A stretch of DNA of 64,000 bases from Streptomyces flavofungini (GTDB lineage Bacteria > Actinomycetota > Actinomycetes > Streptomycetales > Streptomycetaceae). The notes below the pieces were generated by a model, which was not told where the DNA came from, did no database searches, and was given only the letters and a program-made list of their open reading frames with translations. Every line of letters starts with the position of its first letter. Positions within the stretch are counted from its first letter, which is position 1. This document shows, one piece after another, positions 41,749 to 50,887 of this stretch. Location of the stretch: the NCBI RefSeq assembly GCF_014650815.1, contig NZ_BMVR01000001.1, forward strand, positions 859,125 through 923,124. The letters are read 5' to 3'. The position numbers were made by a program, and so were the translations under genes.

Positions 41749-42094
41749 GGCTGGCCGCTTTCGTAGTCGCGAAGGCTCCCGGGAGGGGCCTCCAGGACTC
41801 CCGGGACGGGCCCCCAGGATACGTGCGGGCGTCCCCCTTCGAGCTGCCGCCCGACCCCCCGGCCGCGTCCACCCTGAGCCACGCCCTCACCCGCCCGGCC
41901 CCGGCGAACACGGGCTCCGCACCACCCCCGCTCACCCAGATGAGTGAACCACTCCGGGCCCCGCGGACCCCCTCGCCGACCGTTGCGGCACCCGCCCCGG
42001 CCCCCGTACAAGATCCCCAGCACAAGTTACCCCCCGGTACTCACCGGCGGACCCACCGAACACCCCACCCCGAGCCCCGGACGGAGCCCGCACC
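41749..42094. other. 346-bp divergent intergenic region
   Basis: Between the DUF6912 and Rv3235-family genes. It contains two TCCCGGGA palindromes (41777-41784 and 41799-41806, 22 bp apart) close to the DUF6912 start. I see no convincing promoter hexamers or genes. Confidence 0.4.
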
Positions 42095-42706
42095 ATGCCC
42101 GAGCCCGCAACCACCTCCCCCGCCCGCCCCGCCCCCGCCCCCGCTCCCGGCCCCCGAACAGCCACCCGGCCCCACACGCCCCCGGCCCCCATGCCCAAGG
42201 TCATGACGAGGCCCCGCCGCCGCCCGGGCGGCCCACGCCCACCGGGCACCCGCCCCCCGGCCACCCGCCCGCCGGGCAGCCGCCCACCCGGCACCCACCC
42301 GCCGGGCCGTCACGACACCCGCGTCCCCGAGCCGCGCCGCCCGCGCCAGCCGCTCACGCCGGTCCAGCCGCCCCCGCACCCCACGGAGCTGTTCACCGAG
42401 CGCCTCATGCTGGTCCTCAGCGGTCAGCGCCCCCTGCACTGGGTGGCCCGTCACATCGCCCACACCGCGTACGACGACCTGGCCCGCCTCGCCGAACGCC
42501 GCCCCCTGGGCACGGTCGGCGGTCACCGCCCGGCCGTGCACCGGGTCGGGCACTACGAGGTGCGCCCCGGGGTCTTCGAGGTCTTCGCGCGCGTGGGCGC
42601 GGGCACGGCGTTACGCGCCCTCGCGTTCCGCCTGCACCGGGGCGACGACCAGCGCTGGCGCTGCACGGCGGTGGAGGTGGCCGGACCGCCCCTCCACCGC
42701 GGCTGA
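42095..42706 (+). CDS. Rv3235 family protein, TTA codon present
   Basis: The 203-aa protein has an N-terminal half rich in Pro, Arg, Gly and Thr (with PPGTRPPATRPPGSRPPG repeats) and a compact C-terminal domain (TERLMLVLSGQRPLHWV, VHRVGHYEVRPGVFEVFARVG, WRCTAVEV). The latter matches the Rv3235 family encoded beside secA in actinobacteria. Function is unknown. The leucine at 42611-42613 is encoded by TTA, the rare codon read by the developmental tRNA BldA in Streptomyces, so translation may be restricted to later growth stages. ATG 42095 follows GGACGGAG. It converges on secA across a strong terminator. Confidence 0.8.
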   Translation: MPEPATTSPARPAPAPAPGPRTATRPHTPPAPMPKVMTRPRRRPGGPRPPGTRPPATRPPGSRPPGTHPPGRHDTRVPEPRRPRQPLTPVQPPPHPTELFTERLMLVLSGQRPLHWVARHIAHTAYDDLARLAERRPLGTVGGHRPAVHRVGHYEVRPGVFEVFARVGAGTALRALAFRLHRGDDQRWRCTAVEVAGPPLHRG

Positions 42707-42717
42707 CCACCAGCAGA

Positions 42718-42762
42718 CTGATCGCCGACGGGCTGATCGCCGACAGGCCGACCGCCGACAAC
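42718..42762. repeat. 15-bp tandem repeat, 3 units
   Basis: CTGATCGCCGACGGG, CTGATCGCCGACAGG and a decayed third unit CCGACCGCCGACAAC occupy 42718-42762, between the Rv3235-family stop and the terminator hairpin. Confidence 0.75.
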
Positions 42763-42766
42763 GCGA

Positions 42767-42796
42767 AGGGCCGGACACCACCCGGTGTCCGGCCCT
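42767..42796. terminator. hairpin between the Rv3235-family gene and secA
   Basis: A perfect 13-bp stem (AGGGCCGGACACC, 42767-42779, with 42784-42796) and a 4-nt loop ACCC. It is positioned to end both converging transcripts. Confidence 0.8.
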
Positions 42797-42830
42797 CGCA
42801 CAAACCCTGCCTACGCCCTGCGCGGCAGCG

Positions 42831-45680
42831 CTACTTCTTGCGGCGCCGTCCGCCCTTCTGGGCCTTGCGGCGCTCCGCGCGGGTCAGGCCGTCGCCGGAC
42901 GCCGTCGTGCTGCCGGACGGCTGGTCGGAGGTCGCGAAGTCGCCCTCGTCGACACCGCCCTCGGCGTTCGGCGCCTGGAAGTGCAGGCGGTCGGGGCGCT
43001 GCGGGGCGTCGAGGCCCTTGGCGCGGATCTCCGGGCGGGCACCGGCCGGGACCGCGTCCTGGGCGCCGTCCTTGGAGAGCGACGGCGTGGCGTCCGACAC
43101 CGGGACCTCCTCGACCTGCTGCTCGACCTGGACCTCCAGGTTGAACAGATAGCCGACGGACTCCTCCTTGATGCCGTCCATCATGGCGTTGAACATGTCG
43201 AAGCCCTCGCGCTGGTACTCGACCAGGGGGTCCTTCTGCGCCATGGCGCGCAGGCCGATGCCCTCCTGGAGGTAGTCCATCTCGTAGAGGTGCTCGCGCC
43301 ACTTGCGGTCCAGGACGGACAGCACGACGCGGCGCTCCAGCTCGCGCATGATGTCGGAGCCGAGCTGCGCCTCACGGGACTCGTACTGCGCGTGGACGTC
43401 GTCCTTGATGGCCTCGGAGATGAACTCGGCGGTCAGACCGGCACGGTCGCCGACCTCGTCCTCCAGCTCCTCGACGGTGACCTTCACCGGGTAGAGCTGC
43501 TTGAAGGCGCTCCACAGGCGGTCGAGGTCCCACTCCTCGGCGAAGCCCTCGGCGGCCTCCGCGGTGACGTAGGCGTCGATGGTGTCGTCCATGAAGTGCA
43601 CGATCTGCTCGTGCAGGTCCTCGCCCTTCAGGACCCGACGGCGCTCTCCGTAGATGACCTCGCGCTGGCGGTTGAGGACCTCGTCGTACTTGAGGACGTT
43701 CTTGCGGGTCTCGAAGTTCTGCTGCTCGACCTGGGACTGCGCGGAGGCGATGGCGCGGGTGACCATCTTGTTCTCGATCGGCACGTCGTCGGGGACGTTG
43801 GCCATCGACATCACGCGCTCGACCATCTGGGCCTTGAACAGGCGCATCAGGTCGTCACCGAGGGACAGGTAGAAGCGGGACTCGCCGGGGTCGCCCTGAC
43901 GGCCGGAGCGGCCGCGCAGCTGGTTGTCGATGCGGCGCGACTCGTGCCGCTCGGTGCCGAGGACGTACAGCCCGCCGAGGTCCTTGACCTCTTGGAACTC
44001 GGCCTGCACGGAGCGCTCGGCCTTCTCCAGGGCGGCGGGCAGCGCCGCGGCCCACTCCTCGACGTGCTCGACCGGGTCGAGGCCGCGCTGGCGCAGCTCC
44101 GCCTCGGCGAGGTCGTCGGGGTTGCCGCCGAGCTTGATGTCGGTGCCTCGTCCGGCCATGTTCGTGGCGACGGTGACGGCGCCCTTGCGGCCGGCCTGGG
44201 CGACGATCGTCGCCTCCCGGTCGTGCTGCTTGGCGTTCAGGACCTCGTGCTGGACGCCGCGCTTGGAGAGCTGCTGCGAGAGGTACTCCGACTTCTCGAC
44301 GGAGGTGGTGCCGACCAGGATCGGCTGGCCCTTCTCGTGCTTCTCCGCGATGTCGTCGACGACGGCGGCGAACTTGGCGACCTCGGTGCGGTAGATCAGG
44401 TCGGACTGGTCGGCGCGGACCATGGGCCGGTTCGTCGGGATCGGCACGACGCCCAGCTTGTAGATCTGGTGGAACTCGGCGGCCTCGGTCATGGCCGTAC
44501 CGGTCATGCCGCAGAGGCCGGGGGTTTCCTTGCCCTCGTGGTCGTGGCGCTTGTAGAGGCGGAAGAAGTTCTGCAGGGTGATGGTCGCCAGGGTCTGGTT
44601 CTCATCCTTGATGTCCACCCCTTCCTTCGCCTCGATCGCCTGGTGCATGCCCTCGTTGTAGCGGCGGCCGGCGAGGATACGGCCGGTGTGCTCGTCGACG
44701 ATCATGACTTCGCCGTCGATGACGACGTAGTCCTTGTCGTTCTTGAAGAGTTCCTTGGCCTTGATGGCGTTGTTCAGGTAACCCACGAGCGGGGTGTTCA
44801 CCGACTCGTAGAGGTTGTCGATGCCGAGCCAGTCCTCGACCTTGGCGACGCCGGACTCGTGGATGCCGACGGTGCGCTTCTTCTCGTCGACCTCGTAGTC
44901 CCCGGTCTCCTCGATGCCCTTGAGGGGCTCGCCGGGCTTGCCCTTGGTGAGGCGGGTGACCAGCTTGGCGAAGTCGCCGTACCACTTGGTGGCCTGGTCG
45001 GCGGGGCCGGAGATGATCAGCGGCGTACGCGCCTCGTCGACGAGGATCGAGTCGACCTCGTCCACGATCGCGAAGTTGTGGCCGCGCTGGACCAGTTCCT
45101 CCTGGGACCACGCCATGTTGTCGCGGAGGTAGTCGAAGCCGAACTCGTTGTTCGTGCCGTACGTGATGTCGCAGTTGTACATCTCGCGGCGCTCGGCGGG
45201 CGGCATGTTCGCGAGGATGCAGCCGACGCTCAGGCCGAGGAACTTGTGGACGCGACCCATCATCTCGGAGTCGCGCTCGGCCAAGTAGTCATTGACCGTG
45301 ATCAGGTGCACGCCCTTGCCCGAGAGTGCGTTCAGATACGCGGGCAGGGTGCCGACCAGCGTCTTGCCCTCACCGGTCTTCATCTCCGCGACATAGCCGA
45401 GGTGCAGGGCCGCGCCGCCCATCATCTGCACGTCGTAGTGCCGCTGGCCGAGGACGCGCTTGGCGGCCTCGCGGACCGTGGCGAAGGCTTCCGGCAGGAG
45501 GTCGTCGAGGGTTTCGCCGTCGGCGTACCGCTCCTTGTACTCCGCGGTCAACGCGCGCAGCTCGGCGTCGGAGAGGGCGGTGAAGTCCTCTTCGATGGAG
45601 TTGACCTGGTCCGCGATGCGGTGCAGCTTGCGCAGGATCTTGCCTTCGCCTGCACGCATGATCTTCGAGAGGACGGACAC
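42831..45680 (-). CDS. secA: preprotein translocase ATPase SecA
   Basis: The 949-aa motor drives secretory proteins through SecYEG at the membrane. It has Walker A KTGEGKTL (101-108), DEVD (207-210), the preprotein cross-linking and helical scaffold domains, [14 protein letters not shown] and the [16 protein letters not shown] signature. The C-terminus is Ser/Asp-rich and ends in a basic GGRRRKK tail. The Cys-rich zinc motif used for SecB binding in many Gram-negatives is absent, as expected in a lineage without SecB. GTG 45680 lies 10 nt after AAGGAG and gives the family N-terminus [12 protein letters not shown]. It is the housekeeping copy and is essential in known bacteria. Confidence 0.98.
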   Translation of the reverse strand: MSVLSKIMRAGEGKILRKLHRIADQVNSIEEDFTALSDAELRALTAEYKERYADGETLDDLLPEAFATVREAAKRVLGQRHYDVQMMGGAALHLGYVAEMKTGEGKTLVGTLPAYLNALSGKGVHLITVNDYLAERDSEMMGRVHKFLGLSVGCILANMPPAERREMYNCDITYGTNNEFGFDYLRDNMAWSQEELVQRGHNFAIVDEVDSILVDEARTPLIISGPADQATKWYGDFAKLVTRLTKGKPGEPLKGIEETGDYEVDEKKRTVGIHESGVAKVEDWLGIDNLYESVNTPLVGYLNNAIKAKELFKNDKDYVVIDGEVMIVDEHTGRILAGRRYNEGMHQAIEAKEGVDIKDENQTLATITLQNFFRLYKRHDHEGKETPGLCGMTGTAMTEAAEFHQIYKLGVVPIPTNRPMVRADQSDLIYRTEVAKFAAVVDDIAEKHEKGQPILVGTTSVEKSEYLSQQLSKRGVQHEVLNAKQHDREATIVAQAGRKGAVTVATNMAGRGTDIKLGGNPDDLAEAELRQRGLDPVEHVEEWAAALPAALEKAERSVQAEFQEVKDLGGLYVLGTERHESRRIDNQLRGRSGRQGDPGESRFYLSLGDDLMRLFKAQMVERVMSMANVPDDVPIENKMVTRAIASAQSQVEQQNFETRKNVLKYDEVLNRQREVIYGERRRVLKGEDLHEQIVHFMDDTIDAYVTAEAAEGFAEEWDLDRLWSAFKQLYPVKVTVEELEDEVGDRAGLTAEFISEAIKDDVHAQYESREAQLGSDIMRELERRVVLSVLDRKWREHLYEMDYLQEGIGLRAMAQKDPLVEYQREGFDMFNAMMDGIKEESVGYLFNLEVQVEQQVEEVPVSDATPSLSKDGAQDAVPAGARPEIRAKGLDAPQRPDRLHFQAPNAEGGVDEGDFATSDQPSGSTTASGDGLTRAERRKAQKGGRRRKK

Positions 45681-45960
45681 GGGGGTTGGTCTCCTTGCCG
45701 GTCGGGCGCTGGCACGGTCGGTTTTACTCGTCGGGCAACGGCCATCGTATGCGAGGACCCGGCCGTGCCGGGAGGTCTGCCATGACGTCAACGGCCGGGC
45801 ACCCGCGAAGGTGCCGCTCCCGACCCCCGAATCCTCCCTCACCCCACCCCCGACTCCTCCCCCACGGCACCTCCGGTACACCCCCGCCCCCTATCGGCGA
45901 GGAGACCGCCCCCGTACAAACCGCTGGCGTCACCCGCTCCGCCACAAGCAGAATCAGCCG

Positions 45961-46539
45961 ATGGAGCCCGTCACCCTCACCACCGAGCGCCTGCTGCTGC
46001 GCACCTTCACGCCGGACGACATCGACGAGGTGTACGCGGCCTGCCAGGATCCCGAGATCCAGCGCTGGACCACGGTCCCGTCGCCCTACGCGCGCGTGGA
46101 CGCCGAGGGCTTCGTCGGCCGCATGGTCCCGGACGGCTGGCGCTACGACATGGAGTACACCTGGGCCGTACGCCCGCGCGGCGGCGGCCCCCTCGTCGCC
46201 GCCGCCAGCCTGCACCACCCGCGCTCGGGCGCCTGGGAGATCGGCTTCTGGACCGCCGCCGAACACCGCGGCCAGGGCTACATGACCGAGGTCGCCCAGG
46301 CCGTCGCCCACTGGTCCTTCGAACGCCTCGGCTGCACCCGCCTCGAATGGCGCGCGGAAGTCGGCAACCACGGCTCCCGCGCGGTAGCCGAAAAAGCCGG
46401 CTTCACCATCGAAGGCACCCTCCGCGCCGCCCTCCTCAACAAGGGCACCCTCCGCGACTGCTGGGTAGGTGCCCTGCTCCCCTCGGACATCGCCCTCCCG
46501 TCCCTCCAGCCGTACCTGCCCAGCCCGTCCGGCGCTTGA
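45961..46539 (+). CDS. GNAT family N-acetyltransferase, RimJ/RimL type
   Basis: This 192-aa enzyme belongs to the Acetyltransf_3 group (TTERLLLRTFTPDD at the start, GFWTAAEHRGQGYMTEV as the acetyl-CoA-binding motif with R/Q-x-x-G-x-G/A, then VGNHGSRAVAEKAGF). These proteins acetylate protein N-termini, amino acids or antibiotics. ATG 45961 is the first in-frame start that begins the conserved fold; longer readings run into the secA promoter. It is divergent from secA (280-bp gap without clear promoter boxes) and separated from the next gene by a hairpin. The substrate is unknown. Confidence 0.85.
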   Translation: MEPVTLTTERLLLRTFTPDDIDEVYAACQDPEIQRWTTVPSPYARVDAEGFVGRMVPDGWRYDMEYTWAVRPRGGGPLVAAASLHHPRSGAWEIGFWTAAEHRGQGYMTEVAQAVAHWSFERLGCTRLEWRAEVGNHGSRAVAEKAGFTIEGTLRAALLNKGTLRDCWVGALLPSDIALPSLQPYLPSPSGA

Positions 46540-46612
46540 GGACGAGCGCGCAGCGCGATCGGCGCGGGCTGCCCCACCCGCACGGCACGGCGAGCGAACA
46601 GCTGAGGCCCAG

Positions 46613-46644
46613 GGGGTGCGGGGCCCCGCGAGGCCCCGCACCCC
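46613..46644 (+). terminator. hairpin after the GNAT gene
   Basis: A perfect 13-bp stem (GGGGTGCGGGGCC, 46613-46625, with 46632-46644) and a 6-nt loop, without a T-tract. It separates the acetyltransferase gene from the downstream glycosylase-like gene, so the two probably have separate promoters or partial read-through. Confidence 0.65.
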
Positions 46645-46681
46645 ACCCCCGCTGTCAGACCCTCCCCCTATCGTTCCGCCC

Positions 46682-47875
46682 ATGACGACGAGCATGCCGC
46701 GCCCCCACCTCACCCTCTCCGCCGACGAGGCCCGCCGCATCGCCCTACGAGCCCAGGGCTTCCTCGGCGCCCCCGACCGAAGGTCAGGCGTCCGCGGCGT
46801 GCTCCGCCACCTCGGCGCGGTCCAGCTGGACACGATCTCGGTCCTGGCCCGCTCCCACGAACTGATCCCGTACGCCCGCCTGGGCGCGGTGGGCCGCAAG
46901 CAGGTCGAGTCGTCGTACTGGACGGCCACACCCCCCGGTACGACCCCGGCACGACCCCACGCCTTCGAGTACTGGTCCCACGCGGCCTGCATCCTCCCCA
47001 TCGAGGAGTGGCCCCACTTCGCCTTCCGCCGCCGCGCCTACCGCGCCCGCCCGCACTGGCACCACGACCTCCCGGACGGCGCGTACGACCAGGTCATCAA
47101 GCAGCTCCGCGCCGAAGGCCCGCTCACGGCGACGGAGTTGGGCGGCGCGAAGAACAAGGGCGAGTGGTGGGACTGGTCCGACTCCAAGATCGCCGTGGAG
47201 CGCGCGCTGATGTACGGCGAGGTGGTGTGCACGGAGCGCCGCTCCTGGAAGCGGGTGTACGACCTGGCGGAGCGCGCCGTCCCGGACGAGCTGCTGCACG
47301 ACGACCTGGACGACAAGGAGTGCGTACGCCGCCTGGTGGCCCTGGCGGGCCGGTCCCTGGGCGTGGGCACGCGCGCGGACATCGCGGACTACCACCGCCT
47401 GAAGGGCGAGGAGTTCGACGCGGTGGTGGCGGACTCGGGCCTGGTCCCGGTGGCCGTGGCGGGCTGGGACAAGCCGGCCTGGGCGGACCCGCAAGCGCTG
47501 GCGACACCCCCGCGCGGCCGCCACCGCACCACGCTCCTGTCGCCGTTCGACTCCCTGATCTGGGAGCGGGCCCGCACCGAGCGGATCTTCGGCTTCACGC
47601 ACCGCCTGGAGGCGTACGTCCCCAAGCCGAAGCGGGTGTACGGCTACTTCGCGATGCCTGTCCTCGCGGGCGGCCGTCTGGTCGGCCGCGTGGACCCCGC
47701 GCGCGAGGGCTCCACGCTGGTGGCCAAGCAGGTGTCCCTGGAGGGCCCGAAGGCGGTACCCGCGGTGGCGCAGGCGCTGCTCGAGGCGGCGCGGTGGGTG
47801 GACTGCGACTCCGTACGCATCGAGCGCGTCGACCGTCCGGAGCTGACCGCGGACCTGGTCCGAGCGGTCAGCTGA
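46682..47875 (+). CDS. winged-helix DNA glycosylase-like protein (YcaQ/AlkX, HTH_42)
   Basis: The 397-aa protein has the all-helical and winged-helix layout of HTH_42. The N-terminal catalytic signature is Q48-L-D50 in LGAVQLDTISVLARSH. Q-x-D marks the AlkX/YcaQ branch, which unhooks DNA interstrand crosslinks and removes bulky N7-alkyl-guanines; Q-x-Q marks AlkZ. Later conserved blocks are AFEYWSHAACILP and LLSPFDSLIWERARTERIFGF. ATG 46682 is the best start. Producers of DNA-alkylating antibiotics often carry such genes for self-protection, but no such cluster is visible here, so a housekeeping repair role is more likely. Confidence 0.82.
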   Translation: MTTSMPRPHLTLSADEARRIALRAQGFLGAPDRRSGVRGVLRHLGAVQLDTISVLARSHELIPYARLGAVGRKQVESSYWTATPPGTTPARPHAFEYWSHAACILPIEEWPHFAFRRRAYRARPHWHHDLPDGAYDQVIKQLRAEGPLTATELGGAKNKGEWWDWSDSKIAVERALMYGEVVCTERRSWKRVYDLAERAVPDELLHDDLDDKECVRRLVALAGRSLGVGTRADIADYHRLKGEEFDAVVADSGLVPVAVAGWDKPAWADPQALATPPRGRHRTTLLSPFDSLIWERARTERIFGFTHRLEAYVPKPKRVYGYFAMPVLAGGRLVGRVDPAREGSTLVAKQVSLEGPKAVPAVAQALLEAARWVDCDSVRIERVDRPELTADLVRAVS

Positions 47876-47888
47876 CCTCGGCTCCGCC

Positions 47889-47907
47889 CGGCCCCCGACC
47901 GGGGCCG
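47889..47907. terminator. hairpin between convergent genes
   Basis: CGGCCCC (47889-47895) pairs with GGGGCCG (47901-47907) in the 42-nt gap between the converging glycosylase-like and response-regulator genes. Confidence 0.45.
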
Positions 47908-47917
47908 CCGCCGGGGA

Positions 47918-48661
47918 TCAGCGGATCTCGAGGATCTTCTCCCGCATCGCGTAGACCACGGCCTCCATCCTGGAGTGCAGCTGCAGCTTCTCCAGGATGT
48001 TGCGCACGTGGTTCTTCACGGTGTTCTCGGAGATGAACAGCTCCTTGGCGATGTCCCGGTTGTTCATCCCCGTGGCGACGAGCTTGAGGACCTCCAGCTC
48101 CCGGTCGGTCAGCCGGGGGGCGGGCACGAGCCGCCGCTCGTCGGTGCGCTGGATCATCGACTTGAACTCGGTGAGCAGCTTCGAGGCCATCGAGGGGCTG
48201 ATCTGCGACTGCCCGTCGGCCACCGCGCGGATGGCCGTGGCGACCTCGTCGGTGGAGATCTCCTTCAGGAGATAGCCGGTCGCGCCCGCCTTGATGGCGT
48301 CGTAGAGATCCGCTTCCTCGTCGCTGATCGTCAGCATGATGATCTTGGCGCTGGGCGCCACCTCCTTGATGGAGGTGCACGCCTCGATGCCGCCGCGCTT
48401 CGGCATCCGTACGTCCATGAGCACGATGTCCGGCAGCAGGTCAGCGGCCTTGTCCACCGCCTCGGCGCCGTCGCCGGCCTCCCCGACCACCTGGATGTCC
48501 TCCTCGGCGGCGAGGACGATCTCCAGGCCGCGACGGAAGAGCGCGTGGTCGTCCACGACCAGGACCCTGATGGGCTCCTTGCGCGGGGCGCCCGCGTCCG
48601 TGCCGATGCCGATGCCGTCACCGGCATCTTCGCTCCGCATCGGTCCGAAGCTGTCCGCCAT
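47918..48661 (-). CDS. orphan NarL/LuxR-type response regulator
   Basis: This 247-aa regulator has a 30-residue acidic N-terminal extension, a receiver domain with VVDDHALFRRG and phospho-acceptor D83 (VLMDVRMP), the conserved lysine in YLLKEI, and a LuxR helix-turn-helix (LTDRELEVLKLVATGMNNRDIAKELFI, TVKNHVRNI). ATG 48661 follows GGAGG by 4 nt. No kinase gene is adjacent, so its partner is encoded elsewhere or it is controlled otherwise. The position just downstream of hpf is conserved in the Streptomyces secA-mtrA region. Related regulators affect antibiotic production and development. Confidence 0.9.
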   Translation of the reverse strand: MADSFGPMRSEDAGDGIGIGTDAGAPRKEPIRVLVVDDHALFRRGLEIVLAAEEDIQVVGEAGDGAEAVDKAADLLPDIVLMDVRMPKRGGIEACTSIKEVAPSAKIIMLTISDEEADLYDAIKAGATGYLLKEISTDEVATAIRAVADGQSQISPSMASKLLTEFKSMIQRTDERRLVPAPRLTDRELEVLKLVATGMNNRDIAKELFISENTVKNHVRNILEKLQLHSRMEAVVYAMREKILEIR

Positions 48662-48859
48662 CGTTCCTCCCCCTGAAGGCCAGGGCCAGTCTCTTGCCTT
48701 GGCTGCGCCAACCCTAGGCAGAGTCAAGCGGGTTGGGCCGTCGGGCCCATGATTCCATGCCCGACCCCCCGGTCGTGCGCCCAGTGGTCGCACGGGGGTG
48801 CCCCTGGGGGCGCACCAGCGCTCCAGGGGCACCCTTCCGTGCGCTCCGCGAAGGGAGTG

Positions 48860-49549
48860 TCAGCCGCCGAGGACCCCGCTCCCGCCGGCCTGCGGGTGCG
48901 TGACCATGGGGTCGGTGTTGAGGCGGATGACGCCGTAGTCGTAGGCGTGCCGCCGGTAGACGACGCTGGGTTCCTTGGTCTCGGAGTCGACGTACAGGTA
49001 GAAGTCGTGTCCGACCAGTTCCATCTCGTAGAGCGCCTGGTCGAGGGACATGGGCGCCGCGACGTGCGTCTTCTCGCGGACCACGAGGGGGCCTTCGCCC
49101 TGGATCTCCAGGGAGCCGATCCTGGTGGTGGGCACGCCCTCGGGCTCTTCGTCACGGACCAGGCTGCCGTCTCCGTTGAGAAGCGCCGCGTCCGGGACCT
49201 GGGTGGCGACTTCAGCGGCGGTGAGCCTGCCGTTGCCGCGCCTGTTGTGCCGCTTCTCGTGCTGCTTGCGCAGTCGTGCCTCGAGCTTGGCGGTGGCCAG
49301 GTCGAGCGCCGCGTACTGATCCGACGCCGAGGCTTCCGCACGGATCACGGGTCCACGTCCACGGACGGTGATCTCCACGCGGTCGGAACGGTCGGCCTGA
49401 CGCGGGTTGGTTTCCTTGGACACCTCGACGTCGAGGCTGATCACCTTGCCGTCGAGCTTCTGGATCTTGTCCAGCTTCAGCTTCTCGGCCACGTGCTTGC
49501 GGAACCGCTCGGGCACCTCGGTCTTGCGGCCCTTGACGACGATGTCCAC
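48860..49549 (-). CDS. hpf: long-form ribosome hibernation promoting factor
   Basis: The 229-aa protein has an N-terminal S30AE/RaiA domain (MDIVVKGRKTEVPERFRKHV, then the basic RKQHEKRHNRRG helix). After an acidic linker comes the C-terminal dimerisation domain (DQALYEMELVGHDFYLYVD, VVYRRHAYDYGVIRL). Long HPF binds the 30S decoding site and pairs two 70S ribosomes into inactive 100S dimers during stress or stationary phase. GTG 49549 with GGAG 6 nt upstream is chosen because it begins at the conserved first strand; longer frames read through the leader. It has its own 315-bp upstream region. Confidence 0.93.
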   Translation of the reverse strand: MDIVVKGRKTEVPERFRKHVAEKLKLDKIQKLDGKVISLDVEVSKETNPRQADRSDRVEITVRGRGPVIRAEASASDQYAALDLATAKLEARLRKQHEKRHNRRGNGRLTAAEVATQVPDAALLNGDGSLVRDEEPEGVPTTRIGSLEIQGEGPLVVREKTHVAAPMSLDQALYEMELVGHDFYLYVDSETKEPSVVYRRHAYDYGVIRLNTDPMVTHPQAGGSGVLGG

Positions 49550-49864
49550 GCAGAACTCCGTTCCCGGATAGCTCCGCTGCTTCGGCGGAGCTTCTCCCTT
49601 TTGCACCAGGCCCCGGAAACTCCCGGAGCCTCGGACTCGGTGACTTCCACCTCCTCCTCCCCCGTGGACAAGATCTCCACCCCACCGGCCCCGGGTGATT
49701 ACGGAGAACCCAGAGACCAGCATTCCGATATGCGAGGGGCGCAGTCCGCCGTTCCTCACAACCGAACATATCTCGCCCGGACGGATGTCGTCACCCTCTA
49801 CTGACACGTACCTCCATTCGGGTGGATAGGCCCTCTCACTACCTGCAACGATGAAAGTTCTCGG
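49550..49864. other. 315-bp region upstream of hpf
   Basis: This region lies between the ComF-like gene stop and the hpf start, both on the minus strand. It is less G/C-rich than average near 49800-49870 and should hold the stress-inducible hpf promoter. I could not identify a convincing sigma-factor consensus or terminator. Confidence 0.35.
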
Positions 49865-50887
49865 TCAGTTCCGGTTTATTTCGAAAGAAGTCGCGGAAGT
49901 GGCGACAACTGCTGCCTGGATGATGTTTAAGCGCGCCATTCCGCTGGCCGGACGCCCTTTCCCGGCCCTCCCCACGACGCCGTCCCGGCCGCTCCAGCTT
50001 GGCCGGAACCCGACCTGGCGCTCCGCCGCCACCTGTGTCCTCCGTCCGATCCTGTCGCTCCCTCTGCCCTCGCCGGTCACCCCTGCCGCCACCTCCTCCT
50101 GACCCCGCTGGCCCACCCGGCCCTCGGCACCCTCCGCGCCCTCCGCACTCTCGCCGTCCCCCTCGCCCCCTGCCCTGTCGCCTACCCCGTGTACGCCACA
50201 TACGCCTCCCAACGCCCGCGCCGCCTCGGTCAGCGAGGCACCCGTCGTCATGAGGTCGTCCACGACGACGATCCGCCCCGCACCCCGCAGCAGCCGCCCG
50301 GCACCGGCCGCCACCTCCAGCGCGCCCGACAGGTTCGCCTGCCGCTGCCGGGAGTTGAGCCCCGCCTGATCCGCGACCACGCGCCGCTGCCGCAACACGG
50401 ACAGCACGCTCACCGGCATCCCGGCCCGCCGCAGCTCCCCCGCCGCCGCCAACGCGATCCGGCGCACCGGGTCGTGCCCGCGCGCCCGCACCGACCGCCG
50501 CGCGGACGGCACCGGAACCAACAGCACAGGCCCTACAGGGACTTGGCCCACGGCCCCGTCCGCCGCCACGCTCTCCGCCCCGTCCACCTCCGCGGCCCGG
50601 AGCCCCGCCAACACCGCCCCCGCGAGGGCCTCGCCCAACACCCCCGCCAGCGGCAGCGCGCCCCGTTCCTTGTGCGCGAGCAGCACCGCCCGCACCGCTT
50701 CCCCGTACGGCGCGGCCGCGTGCACCACCGGCAGCCCACGCGGCTCCGGGTCCGGTCGCACCCCGCGCGGCGCCGCCCCGCACAGCGCGGCCCGGCACCC
50801 GGCGCACAGCGCCACGCGCGGCCGCCCGCAGCCCGCGCAGTCAGCCGGCAGCACCAGATCCGTGAGGTCCTGCCACCACCCCCGCAT
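49865..50887 (-). CDS. ComF-like phosphoribosyltransferase with low-complexity insertion
   Basis: The 340-aa protein has an N-terminal four-cysteine zinc motif (CAGCGRPRVALCAGC, 17-31) and the PRPP-binding loop VVVDDLMTTGAS (207-218), as in ComFC/GntX. It ends in the family-typical SFEINRN. Between residue about 227 and about 323, where homologues go straight from helix to last strand, lies an insertion of roughly 95 residues rich in Gly, Glu, Arg and Ala (including GESAEGAEGAEG). ComFC aids DNA uptake in competent bacteria; its job in Streptomyces is unknown, and a general nucleic-acid or recombination role has been suggested for the family. ATG 50887 starts the conserved region. Confidence 0.82.
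   Translation of the reverse strand: MRGWWQDLTDLVLPADCAGCGRPRVALCAGCRAALCGAAPRGVRPDPEPRGLPVVHAAAPYGEAVRAVLLAHKERGALPLAGVLGEALAGAVLAGLRAAEVDGAESVAADGAVGQVPVGPVLLVPVPSARRSVRARGHDPVRRIALAAAGELRRAGMPVSVLSVLRQRRVVADQAGLNSRQRQANLSGALEVAAGAGRLLRGAGRIVVVDDLMTTGASLTEAARALGGVCGVHGVGDRAGGEGDGESAEGAEGAEGRVGQRGQEEVAAGVTGEGRGSDRIGRRTQVAAERQVGFRPSWSGRDGVVGRAGKGRPASGMARLNIIQAAVVATSATSFEINRN

Noticed and set aside
41777..41806. Pair of TCCCGGGA palindromes as an operator
   Set aside because: 8-bp G/C-only palindromes are expected by chance in this base composition, and no other feature supports regulation.
42981..45785. 934-codon open frame on the plus strand
   Set aside because: Antisense shadow of secA, without recognisable domains.
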